Assembly: GCA_958296105.1 (NCBI GenBank) | Contig: OY282441.1 | Span: forward strand, 2,315,800-2,379,799 | Direction: 5' to 3' | DNA: 64,000 nucleotides | Source of the DNA: an uncultured Dehalococcoidia bacterium | GTDB lineage: Bacteria > Chloroflexota > Dehalococcoidia > Lucifugimonadales > UBA1123 | Shown: positions 36,231 to 44,577 of the stretch, piece after piece | Layout: every line of letters starts with the position of its first letter | Numbering within the stretch: position 1 is the first letter of the stretch | Notes under the pieces: model-generated | Seen by the model: only the letters and a program-made list of their open reading frames with translations | Told to the model about the DNA's origin: nothing | The model's database searches: none | Made by a program: the position numbers and the translations under genes

Positions 36231-36877
36231 TGAATCGCCCCAGAATCGAGCTGCCGTGCCTGTGCATGGTCACTGACGAATCCACAGTCTCCGCCAGCCT
36301 GCTGAAGACAGTCTCGGCGGCGGTGGATGGGGGAGTGGGGATGGTTCAGCTTAGAAGAAAGGACCTGCCAGCGCGCAGCCTGCTGTCGCTCGCCCGCGAC
36401 CTCCGAGCCATCACGAGCGGAAGGGCGCTGCTCATAGTGAACGACCGCGTCGACGTTGCCCTGCTCAGCGGCGCGGACGGCGTTCAGCTGGGAGAGGATT
36501 CGCTCGACGTTCCCTCTGCGCGGAAGCTGATAGGCGCGCACATGCTCATCGGTCGCTCCGTCCACTCGCTCGAAGGCGCGCTCGAAGCCGAATCACGAGG
36601 CGCAGACTATCTGGCGCTGGGAACCATGTTCCCCACTTCCTCGCATCCGGGGGCGCAGACTGGCGGCGTGGAGCTTGCGCGCGAAGTCGCGGGCAGGGTC
36701 CGAATTCCGACACTGTGCATCGGCGGAGTCACCGCCTCGAACGTGGGTGAGCTGATCGCGGCGGGCGCGGCGGGCGCAGCCGTCATATCCGCCATCTCCA
36801 TGTCCCCAGATCCGTCGGACGGCGCGGCTCGGCTCGTCGAATCCATGCGCCGCGCATACTCCAAGGCCGCAGGTTAA
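36230..36877 (+). CDS. thiE: Thiamine-phosphate synthase
   Basis: 215 residues. Couples hydroxymethylpyrimidine diphosphate to thiazole phosphate. The TIM-barrel motifs are GMVQLRRKDLPARSLL, LLIVNDRVDVALLSGADGVQLGEDSL, GRSVHSLEGALEAESRGADYLALGTMFPTSSHPG and LCIGGVTASNVGELIAAGAAGAAVISAI. It overlaps the thiG stop by one base. No thiC or thiD is in the window, so pyrimidine synthesis must be encoded elsewhere. Confidence 0.95.
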   Translation: MNRPRIELPCLCMVTDESTVSASLLKTVSAAVDGGVGMVQLRRKDLPARSLLSLARDLRAITSGRALLIVNDRVDVALLSGADGVQLGEDSLDVPSARKLIGAHMLIGRSVHSLEGALEAESRGADYLALGTMFPTSSHPGAQTGGVELAREVAGRVRIPTLCIGGVTASNVGELIAAGAAGAAVISAISMSPDPSDGAARLVESMRRAYSKAAG

Positions 36878-36880
36878 GAC

Positions 36881-37084
36881 ATGATAACGCTCACAGTCAA
36901 CGGCAAGCCCCGAGAGGCGGACGGCCCGGTCGAGCTGCCCGCCTACCTCCGAGACATCGGAATCACCCAGACCGCCATAGCGGTGGCGCACAACGGAGTC
37001 GTGATCAGGCGGACAGAGCTTCACACCGTCACCCTTCGGGACGGCGACACGCTGGAGATCGTCCGAGCCGTCGGCGGGGGCTAG
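36881..37084 (+). CDS. thiS: Sulfur carrier protein ThiS
   Basis: 67 residues, a ubiquitin-like sulfur carrier. It starts MITLTVNGKPREADGP and ends EIVRAVGGG, with the C-terminal Gly-Gly needed for thiocarboxylation and a third Gly after it. TAVAHNGVVIRR-type sequence in the middle matches the family. It lies 3 bp after thiE and overlaps by 4 bp the 3' end of the convergent methyltransferase gene. Confidence 0.93.
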   Translation: MITLTVNGKPREADGPVELPAYLRDIGITQTAIAVAHNGVVIRRTELHTVTLRDGDTLEIVRAVGGG

Positions 37085-37857
37085 ACCTTCCTCCCCGAGA
37101 TCACCACCGCGAACGGCACCCGCGCCAGCCTGTCTCGGTGATCGCCCCAGTACCTGCCCCCGTATGGCGAGCCTTCCCCATCTGCTGCCGGATAAGGCTC
37201 CAGCAGCCTATCGACCATCAGCCCCGCGTCCGTAATGGATCCGACAAGCTCCTCTATCGTCCTGAAGAACGTGAGGCCGGGAGAGTGGCCCTCGGGAACG
37301 GGGTCTTCCCATATCTCCACCGGAGGGTCGAAGTAGCTCGTCACCCTTAGCTCGCGCTCCGCCCCGTGCCAGTCGAACGCGCTCAGCGGATGCACTGTAC
37401 ACATCACGAGCTGCCCGCCCGGGCGCAAGAGTCGAGCGCACTCCGCCACACAGCCCCGCAGGTCGGGTATGAACTCCCAGCCGAACGAGGACAGCGCGAT
37501 GTCGAACGACTCGTCACGGAACATCGTAGGCGCTTCCATATCGCCGGCAACGAGGTCGAATCTCGTCCCTGACCGCCGCCTGAGCGATAGGGCGTGGCTC
37601 AGCTGCCTTGACGAAAAATCGAGCGCGACCACATTCGCCCCCCATCTCGAAAGCGCAACCGAGTTCTGCGCCGCGCCACATGCCAGCTCCAGAACGCGCT
37701 TGCCCGCAACCTCGCCCAGCAGCTTGTAGCGGCGCTCCCCAGCCGCGAATGGCGCGTAGTGGACGTCATCCAGCGAAATATCGCTGTCCGCCTGATAGGA
37801 CGGCGACATCGCATCCCACCCGGCGCGAATGGCTGTCTTCTGGTCGCGCGTGTTCAC
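37081..37857 (-). CDS. Class I SAM-dependent methyltransferase
   Basis: 258 residues from a GTG that overlaps the rpe stop (GTGA). Motif I VLELACGAAQNSVALSRWG (about 54-72), ANVVALDFSSRQLSHA, the motif II area DESFDIALSSFGWEFI and CARLLRPGGQLVMCTVHPLSAFDWHG define a Methyltransf_11/25-type enzyme. The C-terminal half with RTIEELVGSITDAGLMVDRLLEPYP is typical of small-molecule methyltransferases. Last gene of the arginine-cluster strand. The substrate is unknown. Confidence 0.88.
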   Translation of the reverse strand: MNTRDQKTAIRAGWDAMSPSYQADSDISLDDVHYAPFAAGERRYKLLGEVAGKRVLELACGAAQNSVALSRWGANVVALDFSSRQLSHALSLRRRSGTRFDLVAGDMEAPTMFRDESFDIALSSFGWEFIPDLRGCVAECARLLRPGGQLVMCTVHPLSAFDWHGAERELRVTSYFDPPVEIWEDPVPEGHSPGLTFFRTIEELVGSITDAGLMVDRLLEPYPAADGEGSPYGGRYWGDHRDRLARVPFAVVISGRKV

Positions 37858-38534
37858 GGCGGCGATGCGGCTGCCCTTATGCGCGCTAGGGCATGGGCGA
37901 CAGACACCGAATCGTTGTAGACCGCAGACCCCGCTACCAGCTGGCTCGCGCCGGCGTCGACCACGAGGCGGGCGTTGTCTGCCTTGATTCCGCCATCCAC
38001 TTCTAGGGTGGCGGCCGCTCGGTTCGCGCCGTTCAGCATCGCCCTTGCGCGCCCGATCTTATCCACCATCGAGGGTATGAGCGGCTGGCCGCCCCAGCCC
38101 GGATTCACGGTCATTACCAAGAGCAGGTCCATATCCGAGATGACATCCTCCACCGCTGACAGGCTGGTGCCGGGATTCACGGCGACTCCGGACTCCATTC
38201 CGAGATCGCGTATCTGGCCCATTGCGAGATGAAGGTGCGCAGACGCCTCTTGATGGACGATGATCCTGTCCGCGCCCGCGTCTCGCAGCTGTTCGAAGTG
38301 GCGCTCCGGCGACTCCACCATCATATGAATCTCCAGCGGCAGGCTGGTATGCGGACGTATCGCCTCCACGATGATCGGGCCGAACGTGATCGGCGGCACG
38401 AACCTGCCGTCCATGACGTCGACGTGCAGACAGTCCGCGCCCGCCTTCTCCGCCTCTGCGACCTGCTCCCCCAGCCGAGCGAAGTCTGCGGACAGTATCG
38501 AAGGCGCTATCTTTATTCGCTCATGGCGACTCAT
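37854..38534 (-). CDS. rpe: Ribulose-phosphate 3-epimerase
   Basis: 226 residues from ATG 38534, which overlaps the argH 3' end by 14 bp; an upstream start would extend further into argH. Interconverts ribulose 5-phosphate and xylulose 5-phosphate. Family motifs are IAPSILSADFARLGEQV, CLHVDVMDGRFVPPITFGP, LEIHMMVESPERH, MTVNPGWGGQPLIPS and LEVDGGIKADNA, covering the metal-binding His and Asp residues. Translationally coupled at both ends. Confidence 0.96.
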   Translation of the reverse strand: MSRHERIKIAPSILSADFARLGEQVAEAEKAGADCLHVDVMDGRFVPPITFGPIIVEAIRPHTSLPLEIHMMVESPERHFEQLRDAGADRIIVHQEASAHLHLAMGQIRDLGMESGVAVNPGTSLSAVEDVISDMDLLLVMTVNPGWGGQPLIPSMVDKIGRARAMLNGANRAAATLEVDGGIKADNARLVVDAGASQLVAGSAVYNDSVSVAHALARIRAAASPP

Positions 38535-39879
38535 CTTCTGCCTCCAGCTGTCGCTTGGCAGCTCCAATAGCTGCCAGCGCGCGACCGTGCGCGGTTCCCC
38601 CCGGAACGTCGCGCAGTGAGATCGACCTATCGACCGTGATACCGTACACGTCCGCTTCGAACAGTGGCGAGTATCGCTTGTAGTCCGAGATGGGCAGGCT
38701 GTGAAAGCCGAGTCCGCGCCGCCCCGCCTCTTCCGACAGCGCGGCTGCGATGCGGTAGGCTTCCCTGAATGGCATCCCCTTTGCCACGAGGTAGTCGGCT
38801 AGGTCAGTTGCCAGAAGGTAGCCCTCCGAGGCTGCCGCCGCCATGCGCTCGCGCCTGATCTGCATGTCTGCCACCATGTCCGAGAATATCTTCAGAGTCG
38901 CCAGCAGCGTGTCCACCGTGTCGAACAGCCCCTCCTTGTCCTCCTGCATATCGCGGTTGTAGGTTAGTGGAAGGCCCTTGAGCGTGGTGAATAGACCGAT
39001 GAGACTGCCATAGACTCGTCCCGTCTTGCCGCGCGCTATCTCCGCGAAGTCGGGGTTGCGCTTCTGCGGCATGATGCTGCTGCCGGTGGTGTGAGCATCC
39101 GCAAGGCGGACGAAGCCGAACTCGTCCGAAGACCACAAGATCAGCTCTTCGCCGAGCCGTGACAGGTGCATAGCGCAGATCGCGGCGGCGGAGTGGAAGT
39201 CCAGCAAGAAGTCGCGGTCAGATACTGCGTCCATGCTGTTCGCGGATATTCTGGAGAAGCCCAGCTGATCGGCAACGAAACGGCGGTCTATCGGATAGGG
39301 GAGACCCGCCAGCGCGCCACTGCCCAGGGGCATCACGTCGGCGCGCGCGAACGCCTGCGAGAAGCGCTCCGCGTCTCGGCTGAACATCTCGTAGTACGCC
39401 AGCATGTGGTGGGCGAACAGCACCGGCTGGGCGCGCTGGAGGTGCGTGTAGCCGGGCATGGCAGAATCCGGATTCGCCTCTGCCGCGCATACGAGGGCAG
39501 AGCGAAGCGCGTGGAGCGCCCCGATCGCTTCCGTGATGGCTTCCTTGACGAACATCCTGACGTCCAGCGCCACCTGATCGTTCCGGGATCGCGCGGTGTG
39601 CAGACGCAGCGCAGGTTCACCTATCAGCTCGTGCAGCCTGCGCTCTATGTTCATGTGGATGTCTTCGAGTTCGGGCATCCACGGAAACTTGCCCTCCTCT
39701 ATCTCTCGCTGGACTAGATTCAGCCCGTTCACGATGGCGTCGCCGTCCGCTTCGGAGATTATGCCCTGCTTGGCGAGCATCCGCGCGTGCGCCGCCGACC
39801 CCGCTATGTCCTGCCTGTACAGGCGGCGGTCGTAGTGGAGCGAAACGGTGTAGTCGGAGACGACTTCCCTGAGACCCAT
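38521..39879 (-). CDS. argH: Argininosuccinate lyase, short N-terminus
   Basis: 452 residues. Splits argininosuccinate to arginine and fumarate. It has the signature GSSIMPQKRNPD with the catalytic Ser loop, HTARSRNDQVALDVRM, MPGYTHLQRAQPVLFAHHML and NRDMQEDKEGLFDTVDTL. The usual N-terminal LWGGRF segment is absent. The protein begins at MGLREVVSDYTVSLHYDRRL, equivalent to about residue 13 of the E. coli enzyme, and a stop codon lies close upstream in frame. The catalytic residues are intact, so it is probably functional. It is 8 bp after the MaoC gene. Confidence 0.95.
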   Translation of the reverse strand: MGLREVVSDYTVSLHYDRRLYRQDIAGSAAHARMLAKQGIISEADGDAIVNGLNLVQREIEEGKFPWMPELEDIHMNIERRLHELIGEPALRLHTARSRNDQVALDVRMFVKEAITEAIGALHALRSALVCAAEANPDSAMPGYTHLQRAQPVLFAHHMLAYYEMFSRDAERFSQAFARADVMPLGSGALAGLPYPIDRRFVADQLGFSRISANSMDAVSDRDFLLDFHSAAAICAMHLSRLGEELILWSSDEFGFVRLADAHTTGSSIMPQKRNPDFAEIARGKTGRVYGSLIGLFTTLKGLPLTYNRDMQEDKEGLFDTVDTLLATLKIFSDMVADMQIRRERMAAAASEGYLLATDLADYLVAKGMPFREAYRIAAALSEEAGRRGLGFHSLPISDYKRYSPLFEADVYGITVDRSISLRDVPGGTAHGRALAAIGAAKRQLEAEDESP

Positions 39880-39887
39880 GCTTGAGA

Positions 39888-40358
39888 TCAGTCCTCGCGC
39901 TTGGGGACTAGGAAGCGGCGGCGCATCGTCAGTATCTGCTCGTCCCTCTGGTTGCTCGCGCGCGTCTCCACGTAGACGATTCCGCGGTCCGACCTAGAGC
40001 GAGTCTCGCTTACTTCCAATATCTCACTCTCCGCATAGATCGTGTCGCCGTGGAAGGTTGGGCCTGTGTGTACGATCTTCTCGTATTCGAGGTTGGCGAT
40101 TGCCTTTCCCGAAAGCTCCGGCACGCTCATGCCCACCACTAGGCTAAGCACGTATGCGCCGTTCACCAAGATCTTGCCGTGCTGGTGTTTGGACATGTAG
40201 CTCTCGTCTATGTGGAGCGGGTTGTGATTCATCGTGAGCAGCGAAAAGAGGTGGTTGTCCATCTCCGTAACCGTCTTGCCGGGCCAATGCCTGTGGATAT
40301 CGCCCGGTGAGAAGTCTTCCAGGTATCCGCCGAACGTGTCTCGTCTGTCGTGAATCAT
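39888..40358 (-). CDS. MaoC-family dehydratase
   Basis: 156 residues, a single hotdog domain. TVTEMDNHLFSLLTMNHNPLHIDESYMSKHQHGKILVNGAYVLSL contains the hydratase-2 motif with Asp/His-type catalytic residues (N-P-L-H-I-D). GPTFHGDTIYAESEILEVSETRSRSDRGIVYVETRASNQ matches bacterial MaoC proteins acting on enoyl-CoA thioesters. The start overlaps the DUF2283 stop by 4 bp. It sits near the acyl-CoA dehydrogenase gene, which fits acyl-CoA catabolism; the exact substrate is unknown. Confidence 0.88.
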   Translation of the reverse strand: MIHDRRDTFGGYLEDFSPGDIHRHWPGKTVTEMDNHLFSLLTMNHNPLHIDESYMSKHQHGKILVNGAYVLSLVVGMSVPELSGKAIANLEYEKIVHTGPTFHGDTIYAESEILEVSETRSRSDRGIVYVETRASNQRDEQILTMRRRFLVPKRED

Positions 40359-40672
40359 ATATTCGTGTCCTCACTGGCGCTGAGCGTCGGCTCACGGTCC
40401 GGCTTCCGGTCCGGCTTCCGCTCCCTGACGGCTGCGGCTTTTGGGGTGGATCCCAGCGGCAGGGGAGGCCCGTATTGCACGAAGTCCAGCTTCTCTAGCT
40501 GACCTAGATCGAGACTTTTGGACGCATCCAGTATCTCGAATCCAACAACGGCGCCGTTTTCACCAATATCGACCGCGATCCAATTGTCGAATATGTGCGT
40601 TGTCACATCCTGCCCTTTGGGTGTCAGCCTGATGTAGACGGCGTCCACATATGGGTCATATGTCACTTTCAT
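40355..40672 (-). CDS. DUF2283 family protein
   Basis: 105 residues from ATG 40672; the ATG at 40687 is an alternative without a clear ribosome binding site. Residues 1-60 are a DUF2283 domain: MKVTYDPYVDAVYIRLTP, then WIAVDIGENGAVVGFEILDASK. The tail has a short KPDRKPDRE repeat and is probably disordered. DUF2283 proteins are small, of unknown function, and are often neighbours of DUF4258 proteins. A possible remnant of such a partner lies just upstream. Confidence 0.85.
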   Translation of the reverse strand: MKVTYDPYVDAVYIRLTPKGQDVTTHIFDNWIAVDIGENGAVVGFEILDASKSLDLGQLEKLDFVQYGPPLPLGSTPKAAAVRERKPDRKPDREPTLSASEDTNI

Positions 40673-40696
40673 CGTTCCATTCTCCATATCTGACTA

Positions 40697-40925
40697 TCAC
40701 AGCTGCCACGTCGTAACTTCTTGCTCCTCGACATAGTACACCCAAATCTCTTTGTGGAGATGCTGCCTGCCCTCGTGTTCGTAGCCGTCCCTGAACACCT
40801 TCGCGCGCCCTGGACTTGGATGCCTTGCTGGTCTCTCTCGTCCTGAATGTTATCGTACCGACGACTTCGGCTTCCGCGGCTGCTCTCTCCTCATAGACTC
40901 ATAGGATGGACTCATAAGCATGATT
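40697..40925 (-). pseudogene. Possible decayed small gene upstream of DUF2283
   Basis: No intact frame spans this gap, but two coding-like pieces are visible on the minus strand. The upstream piece reads VVDFSNHAYESIL, stops, and continues VYEERAAAEAEVVGTI. The downstream piece, in another frame, reads KVFRDGYEHEGRQHLHKEIW to WVYYVEEQEVTTWQL and a stop. The pattern suits a small DUF4258-like gene broken by a stop and a frameshift, but this is tentative. Confidence 0.3.
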
Positions 40926-40948
40926 TGAGAAATCAACCACGCGCTCGA

Positions 40949-42106
40949 TCATACCGCGTATCTTTCGAGCAGACGGCGCGCGATCAGCAGCTGCTGGATT
41001 TCGTTGGTTCCCTCGCCGATGATCATTAGCGGCGCGTCTCGGTAGTATCTCTCGACGTCGAAGTCCTTGATGTAGCCGTATCCGCCGTGGATGCGCATGG
41101 CTTCCATTGCGACCTCGCCGCAGACTTCTGAGGCGAACAGCTTTGCCATCCCCACTTCGAGATCGACTCGCTCGCCGGCGTCTTTCTTGGCGGCGGCGTC
41201 GTAGGTGAGCAGACGCGCCGCCTGTATCTTCGTCGCCATGTTCGCCAGCTTGATCTGTATAGCTTGATGCTGGGCGATGGGCTTTCCGAAGGTCTCTCGC
41301 CGCTGCGCGTAGCGTATGGCGGCATCGAAAGCGGCGGTCGCCACCCCCACGGCTCTGGCGGCAACGTTTATGCGCCCGCCTTCCAGCGCGGCCATGACGT
41401 GCCTGAACCCCTGCCCCTCCACCTCGCCAACCAGATTCTCCGCCCCTACGCGACAGTCCTCGAAGATCAGCTCCGACGAATCGAGCCCTCGGTATCCCAG
41501 CTTGTCGAGATGCTGCCCCACGCGCAAGCCCGGGTTGGGCTTCTCGACCACGAAGCAGCTCATCCCCCTGTGGCGCGGCTGAGCGTCCGGGTCGGTCCTC
41601 GCCAGCGCCGCGAACACGTTGCCATGCTCCGCGTTGGTGATGAACATTTTCGCGCCGCTAATCACGTACTCCTCCCCGTCGCGGCTTGCGCTGGTTTTGA
41701 TGTTCTGCACGTCGCTTCCCGCATCCGGCTCAGTGAGCGCCAGACCGCCGCGCAGCTCCCCGCTCGCAAGGCGCGGCAGAAAGCGCGCCTTCTGTCCGTC
41801 CGTCCCCGCGTTGGTGAGGACGTGGGCGAGAACGTGATGGGTTCCGATGATGCCGCTGACGCTCATCCAGCCTCGGCTAAGCTCCTCGAATATCACCGCG
41901 AAGGTCGTGTGGTCGAGACCGAGTCCGCCGTACTCCTCCGGGATGGTGATGCCGAACAGACCCATCTCGCGCATCGGCTCGATCAGCTCCTGCGGGTAGA
42001 TGTCTTCGTTGTCGTATCGCTGCGCGATAGGCTCCACTTCGCGCCTGACGAAGTCTCTGACTGTGTTTACGATCTGGTTTCTGACATCCGCTGAGACTGC
42101 TGCCAT
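40949..42106 (-). CDS. Acyl-CoA dehydrogenase
   Basis: 385 residues. FAD-dependent alpha,beta-desaturation of an acyl-CoA, passing electrons to ETF. Family blocks are FGITIPEEYGGLGLD, LALTEPDAGSDVQNIKTSA, GAKMFITNAEHGNVF, QRRETFGKPIAQHQAIQIKLANMA and RIHGGYGYIKDFDVERYYRDA. The catalytic Glu lies in MIIGEGTNEIQQLLIARRLL near the C-terminus, as in short-chain and branched-chain enzymes. It follows argG by 6 bp, so it is read from the arginine cluster. Its electrons could reach the EtfD-like protein encoded at 27.9 kb. Confidence 0.96.
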   Translation of the reverse strand: MAAVSADVRNQIVNTVRDFVRREVEPIAQRYDNEDIYPQELIEPMREMGLFGITIPEEYGGLGLDHTTFAVIFEELSRGWMSVSGIIGTHHVLAHVLTNAGTDGQKARFLPRLASGELRGGLALTEPDAGSDVQNIKTSASRDGEEYVISGAKMFITNAEHGNVFAALARTDPDAQPRHRGMSCFVVEKPNPGLRVGQHLDKLGYRGLDSSELIFEDCRVGAENLVGEVEGQGFRHVMAALEGGRINVAARAVGVATAAFDAAIRYAQRRETFGKPIAQHQAIQIKLANMATKIQAARLLTYDAAAKKDAGERVDLEVGMAKLFASEVCGEVAMEAMRIHGGYGYIKDFDVERYYRDAPLMIIGEGTNEIQQLLIARRLLERYAV

Positions 42107-42112
42107 ACTGCG

Positions 42113-43381
42113 CTAGACCTCTCTATCGAAGCTCGTTCCCTGTTTTCTGCCCAGATTCTTGGCGGATATGCCCAAGACGCGCAGGAAACCCTCCGCGTCC
42201 GAGTGGTCGTAAGTCCCCATCGCCTCCATCGAGCTGTCGTCCGTGTAGAGCGAGTGGGGCATGGCAGACGGCGTATCCTCCACCGCGTCGAAATAGACGC
42301 CGCCCCTGTGCAGACGCACGGAGACCGTGCCGCTGACGAGTCTGGTCATAGGCTCCAGCGCTGCCAGCGCGGACGTGGTGGCGAGATCCAGCCAGTACCC
42401 CTGATATATCTGTACGCTTATCACCTTGGATACGTGGTCGAACAGCTCGCGCGCGCGCCTGTCGAGGACGAACTGGAGCAGGTACTCGTAGCTCTGACCG
42501 AGCAGCTCCATCGCCGGCGATTCGTATATGCCTCTGGACTTCACGCCCACGAACCTGTTCTCCACCACGTGCGTTCCTATGCCGACCCCGTGCCTGCCCG
42601 CGATGCGGTTCGCCGCCTCGAACATGCCTTCCACGTCTAGCGGTTCGCCATCGAGAGCTACGGGAACGCCGCGCTCCCAGCGCAGGGTTACGACCTGCGA
42701 CTGGTCGGGAGCGTCCCACGGCCACACCCCCATACCCGGCTCCACGAACGTGGGCGAGATGGTCACGTCTTCTAGGTCTCCTGCCTCGTGGGTAAGCCCG
42801 AGGAAGTTGGCATCCGTGGAGTAGCGCGACTCGCGCGCCGGCCTTATCGGCAGTCCGTTGACTTCGCAGTACTCGATCATCTGCTGACGGCCGGGGAACT
42901 GCTCCACGAACTCAGGGTCTCGCCAGGGAGCATAGACTTCGGCGTTCGCGTCCATCATGTTCGCCGCAAGCTGGAACCTTACCTGATCGTTGCCCCTGCC
43001 GGTGGCGCCGTGGAACAGCACCTCGATTCCGCGCTCGCGCAGGCGGGGCAGGATCGCGCCAACGGTCACGGGCCTGGCGATGCCCGTAGTATTCCAGTAT
43101 CCGCCCTCGTAGCGCGCCTGCGCCTGAATCACCTTTAGACCGGCTTGCGCCAGCGCGTCCCGAGCCGGGATGATAGCCGCCTCCGACGCGCCGCACGCGA
43201 TCATCCTGTCCGCGATGGCGTCCAGATTCTCCTCGTCCGGCTGACCCAGATCGACCGTGAACGCCTGTACCTCGAACCCTTTCTCACGAAGCCAGTGGCT
43301 GACGGTGCAGCTGTCGAGTCCGCCCGACACTGCGCCGCCTACTACGGTTACGTTTCTGTCTTTCAGCTCGCGCCAGTTCAT
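42113..43381 (-). CDS. argG: Argininosuccinate synthase
   Basis: 422 residues. Joins citrulline and aspartate using ATP. The P-loop-like GGAVSGGLDSCTVSHWLREKG (PP-loop, residues ~15-35) is clear. The protein also has FTVDLGQPDEENLDAIADRMI, FHGATGRGNDQVRFQLA, YSTDANFLGLTHEAGDLEDV and HVVENRFVGVKSRGIYESPA. It is downstream of the Uma2 array C on the same strand and immediately upstream of the acyl-CoA dehydrogenase. The array separates it from argD. Confidence 0.96.
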   Translation of the reverse strand: MNWRELKDRNVTVVGGAVSGGLDSCTVSHWLREKGFEVQAFTVDLGQPDEENLDAIADRMIACGASEAAIIPARDALAQAGLKVIQAQARYEGGYWNTTGIARPVTVGAILPRLRERGIEVLFHGATGRGNDQVRFQLAANMMDANAEVYAPWRDPEFVEQFPGRQQMIEYCEVNGLPIRPARESRYSTDANFLGLTHEAGDLEDVTISPTFVEPGMGVWPWDAPDQSQVVTLRWERGVPVALDGEPLDVEGMFEAANRIAGRHGVGIGTHVVENRFVGVKSRGIYESPAMELLGQSYEYLLQFVLDRRARELFDHVSKVISVQIYQGYWLDLATTSALAALEPMTRLVSGTVSVRLHRGGVYFDAVEDTPSAMPHSLYTDDSSMEAMGTYDHSDAEGFLRVLGISAKNLGRKQGTSFDREV

Positions 43382-43414
43382 ATGCCAGTCGCTTTCATAC
43401 TTGCCAGCTCCCTG

Positions 43415-43966
43415 CTATCGAAACACCTTGCCCAGATTCAGGCTGAACCCCGGCAGTGCGGGGGATGCCAGCGTATCGTCCTCGCCGTACCGTCCCGCCT
43501 CCTCGAATGTCGCGCTGCCGAGAACGAATACCCATATCATCCTGTACTCTGGACTTATCAGCCAGTACTCCTTGACGCCGTGCCTTGCGTACAGGTTCAG
43601 CTTCTCGTTCCAGTCGCGCCGCGCCGTGGATGGCGAGAGAATCTCCACCACGAGGTCCGGCGCGCCCTGTATGTTGGCGCGCGTGATGATATGCTCGCGC
43701 TCTTGGGAGACGAAGATCAGGTCAGGCTGAACCGTATCCGTATCCGACAGGACTACGTCGGTGGGACTGAAGAACACTCTCCCCAAGCCCCTCTCGTCCA
43801 CGAACGACGCCAAGGGGACACCGGTGTAAGACTGAATCGCCTGATGTTCGGTGTTCGGAGCGGCGGCCATGATAAGCTCCCCGTCGATAAGCTCCCAGCG
43901 CTCGCCTTGCGGCGTCTTGGCGTAGTCTTCGTATGTGAGCTTGGTCTTGAGTTTCTGGGCAGCCAT
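43415..43966 (-). CDS. Uma2 family endonuclease-like protein, array C copy 3
   Basis: 183 residues. A canonical Uma2/DUF820 protein starting KLKTKLTYEDYAKTPQGERW with ELIDGELI. It has TVQPDLIFVSQEREHIITRA, APDLVVEILSPSTARRD, NEKLNLYARHGVKEYWLISP and LPGFSLNLGKVF. It is 33 bp upstream of argG. DNA identity to the other two members is very high except in residues ~38-75, where each copy differs. Confidence 0.88.
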   Translation of the reverse strand: MAAQKLKTKLTYEDYAKTPQGERWELIDGELIMAAAPNTEHQAIQSYTGVPLASFVDERGLGRVFFSPTDVVLSDTDTVQPDLIFVSQEREHIITRANIQGAPDLVVEILSPSTARRDWNEKLNLYARHGVKEYWLISPEYRMIWVFVLGSATFEEAGRYGEDDTLASPALPGFSLNLGKVFR

Positions 43967-43986
43967 TGGCTCCCTCTTCCTCCGAG

Positions 43987-44538
43987 CTATCGAAACACCT
44001 TGCCCAGATTCAGGCTGAACCCCGGCAGTGTGGGAGATGCCAGCGTATCGTCCTCGCCGTACCGTCCCGCCTCCTCGAATGTCCCGCTGCCGAGAACGAA
44101 TACCCAGATCATCCTGTACTCTGGACTTATCAGCCAGTACTCCTTGACGCCGTGCCTTGCGTACAGGTCCAGCTTCTCGTTCCAGTCGCGCCGCGCCGTG
44201 GATGGCGAGAGAATCTCCACCACGAGGTCCGGCGCGCCCTGTATGTTGGCGCGCGTGATGATATGCTCGCGCTCTTGGGAGACGAAGATCAGGTCAGGCT
44301 GAACCGTATCCGCGTCCGACAGGACTACGTCAGTGGGACTGAAGAACACTCTCCCCAAGCCCCTCTCGCCCACGAACACCCACAGCGGGGCGCCAGTTTC
44401 GACCTGAATCGCCTGATGTTCGGTGTTCGGAGCGGCGGCCATGATCAGCTCCCCGTCGATAAGCTCCCAGCGCTCGCCTTCCGGCGTCTTGGCGTAGTCT
44501 TCGTATCTGAGCTTGGTCTTGAGTTTCTGGGCAGCCAT
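43987..44538 (-). CDS. Uma2 family endonuclease-like protein, array C copy 2
   Basis: 183 residues. Same family blocks as its neighbours. The variable window reads NTEHQAIQVETGAPLWVFVG against SYTGVPLASFVDE in copy 3 and SDTGWHLKGFVME in copy 1. A 20-bp spacer with GGGAG leads into copy 3. The PD-(D/E)XK-like acidic residues (PDLIF, PDLVVEIL) are intact. Confidence 0.88.
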   Translation of the reverse strand: MAAQKLKTKLRYEDYAKTPEGERWELIDGELIMAAAPNTEHQAIQVETGAPLWVFVGERGLGRVFFSPTDVVLSDADTVQPDLIFVSQEREHIITRANIQGAPDLVVEILSPSTARRDWNEKLDLYARHGVKEYWLISPEYRMIWVFVLGSGTFEEAGRYGEDDTLASPTLPGFSLNLGKVFR

Positions 44539-44577
44539 TGGCTCCCTCTTCGTGCCATGCCGTCTTCCGAGTCCGAG

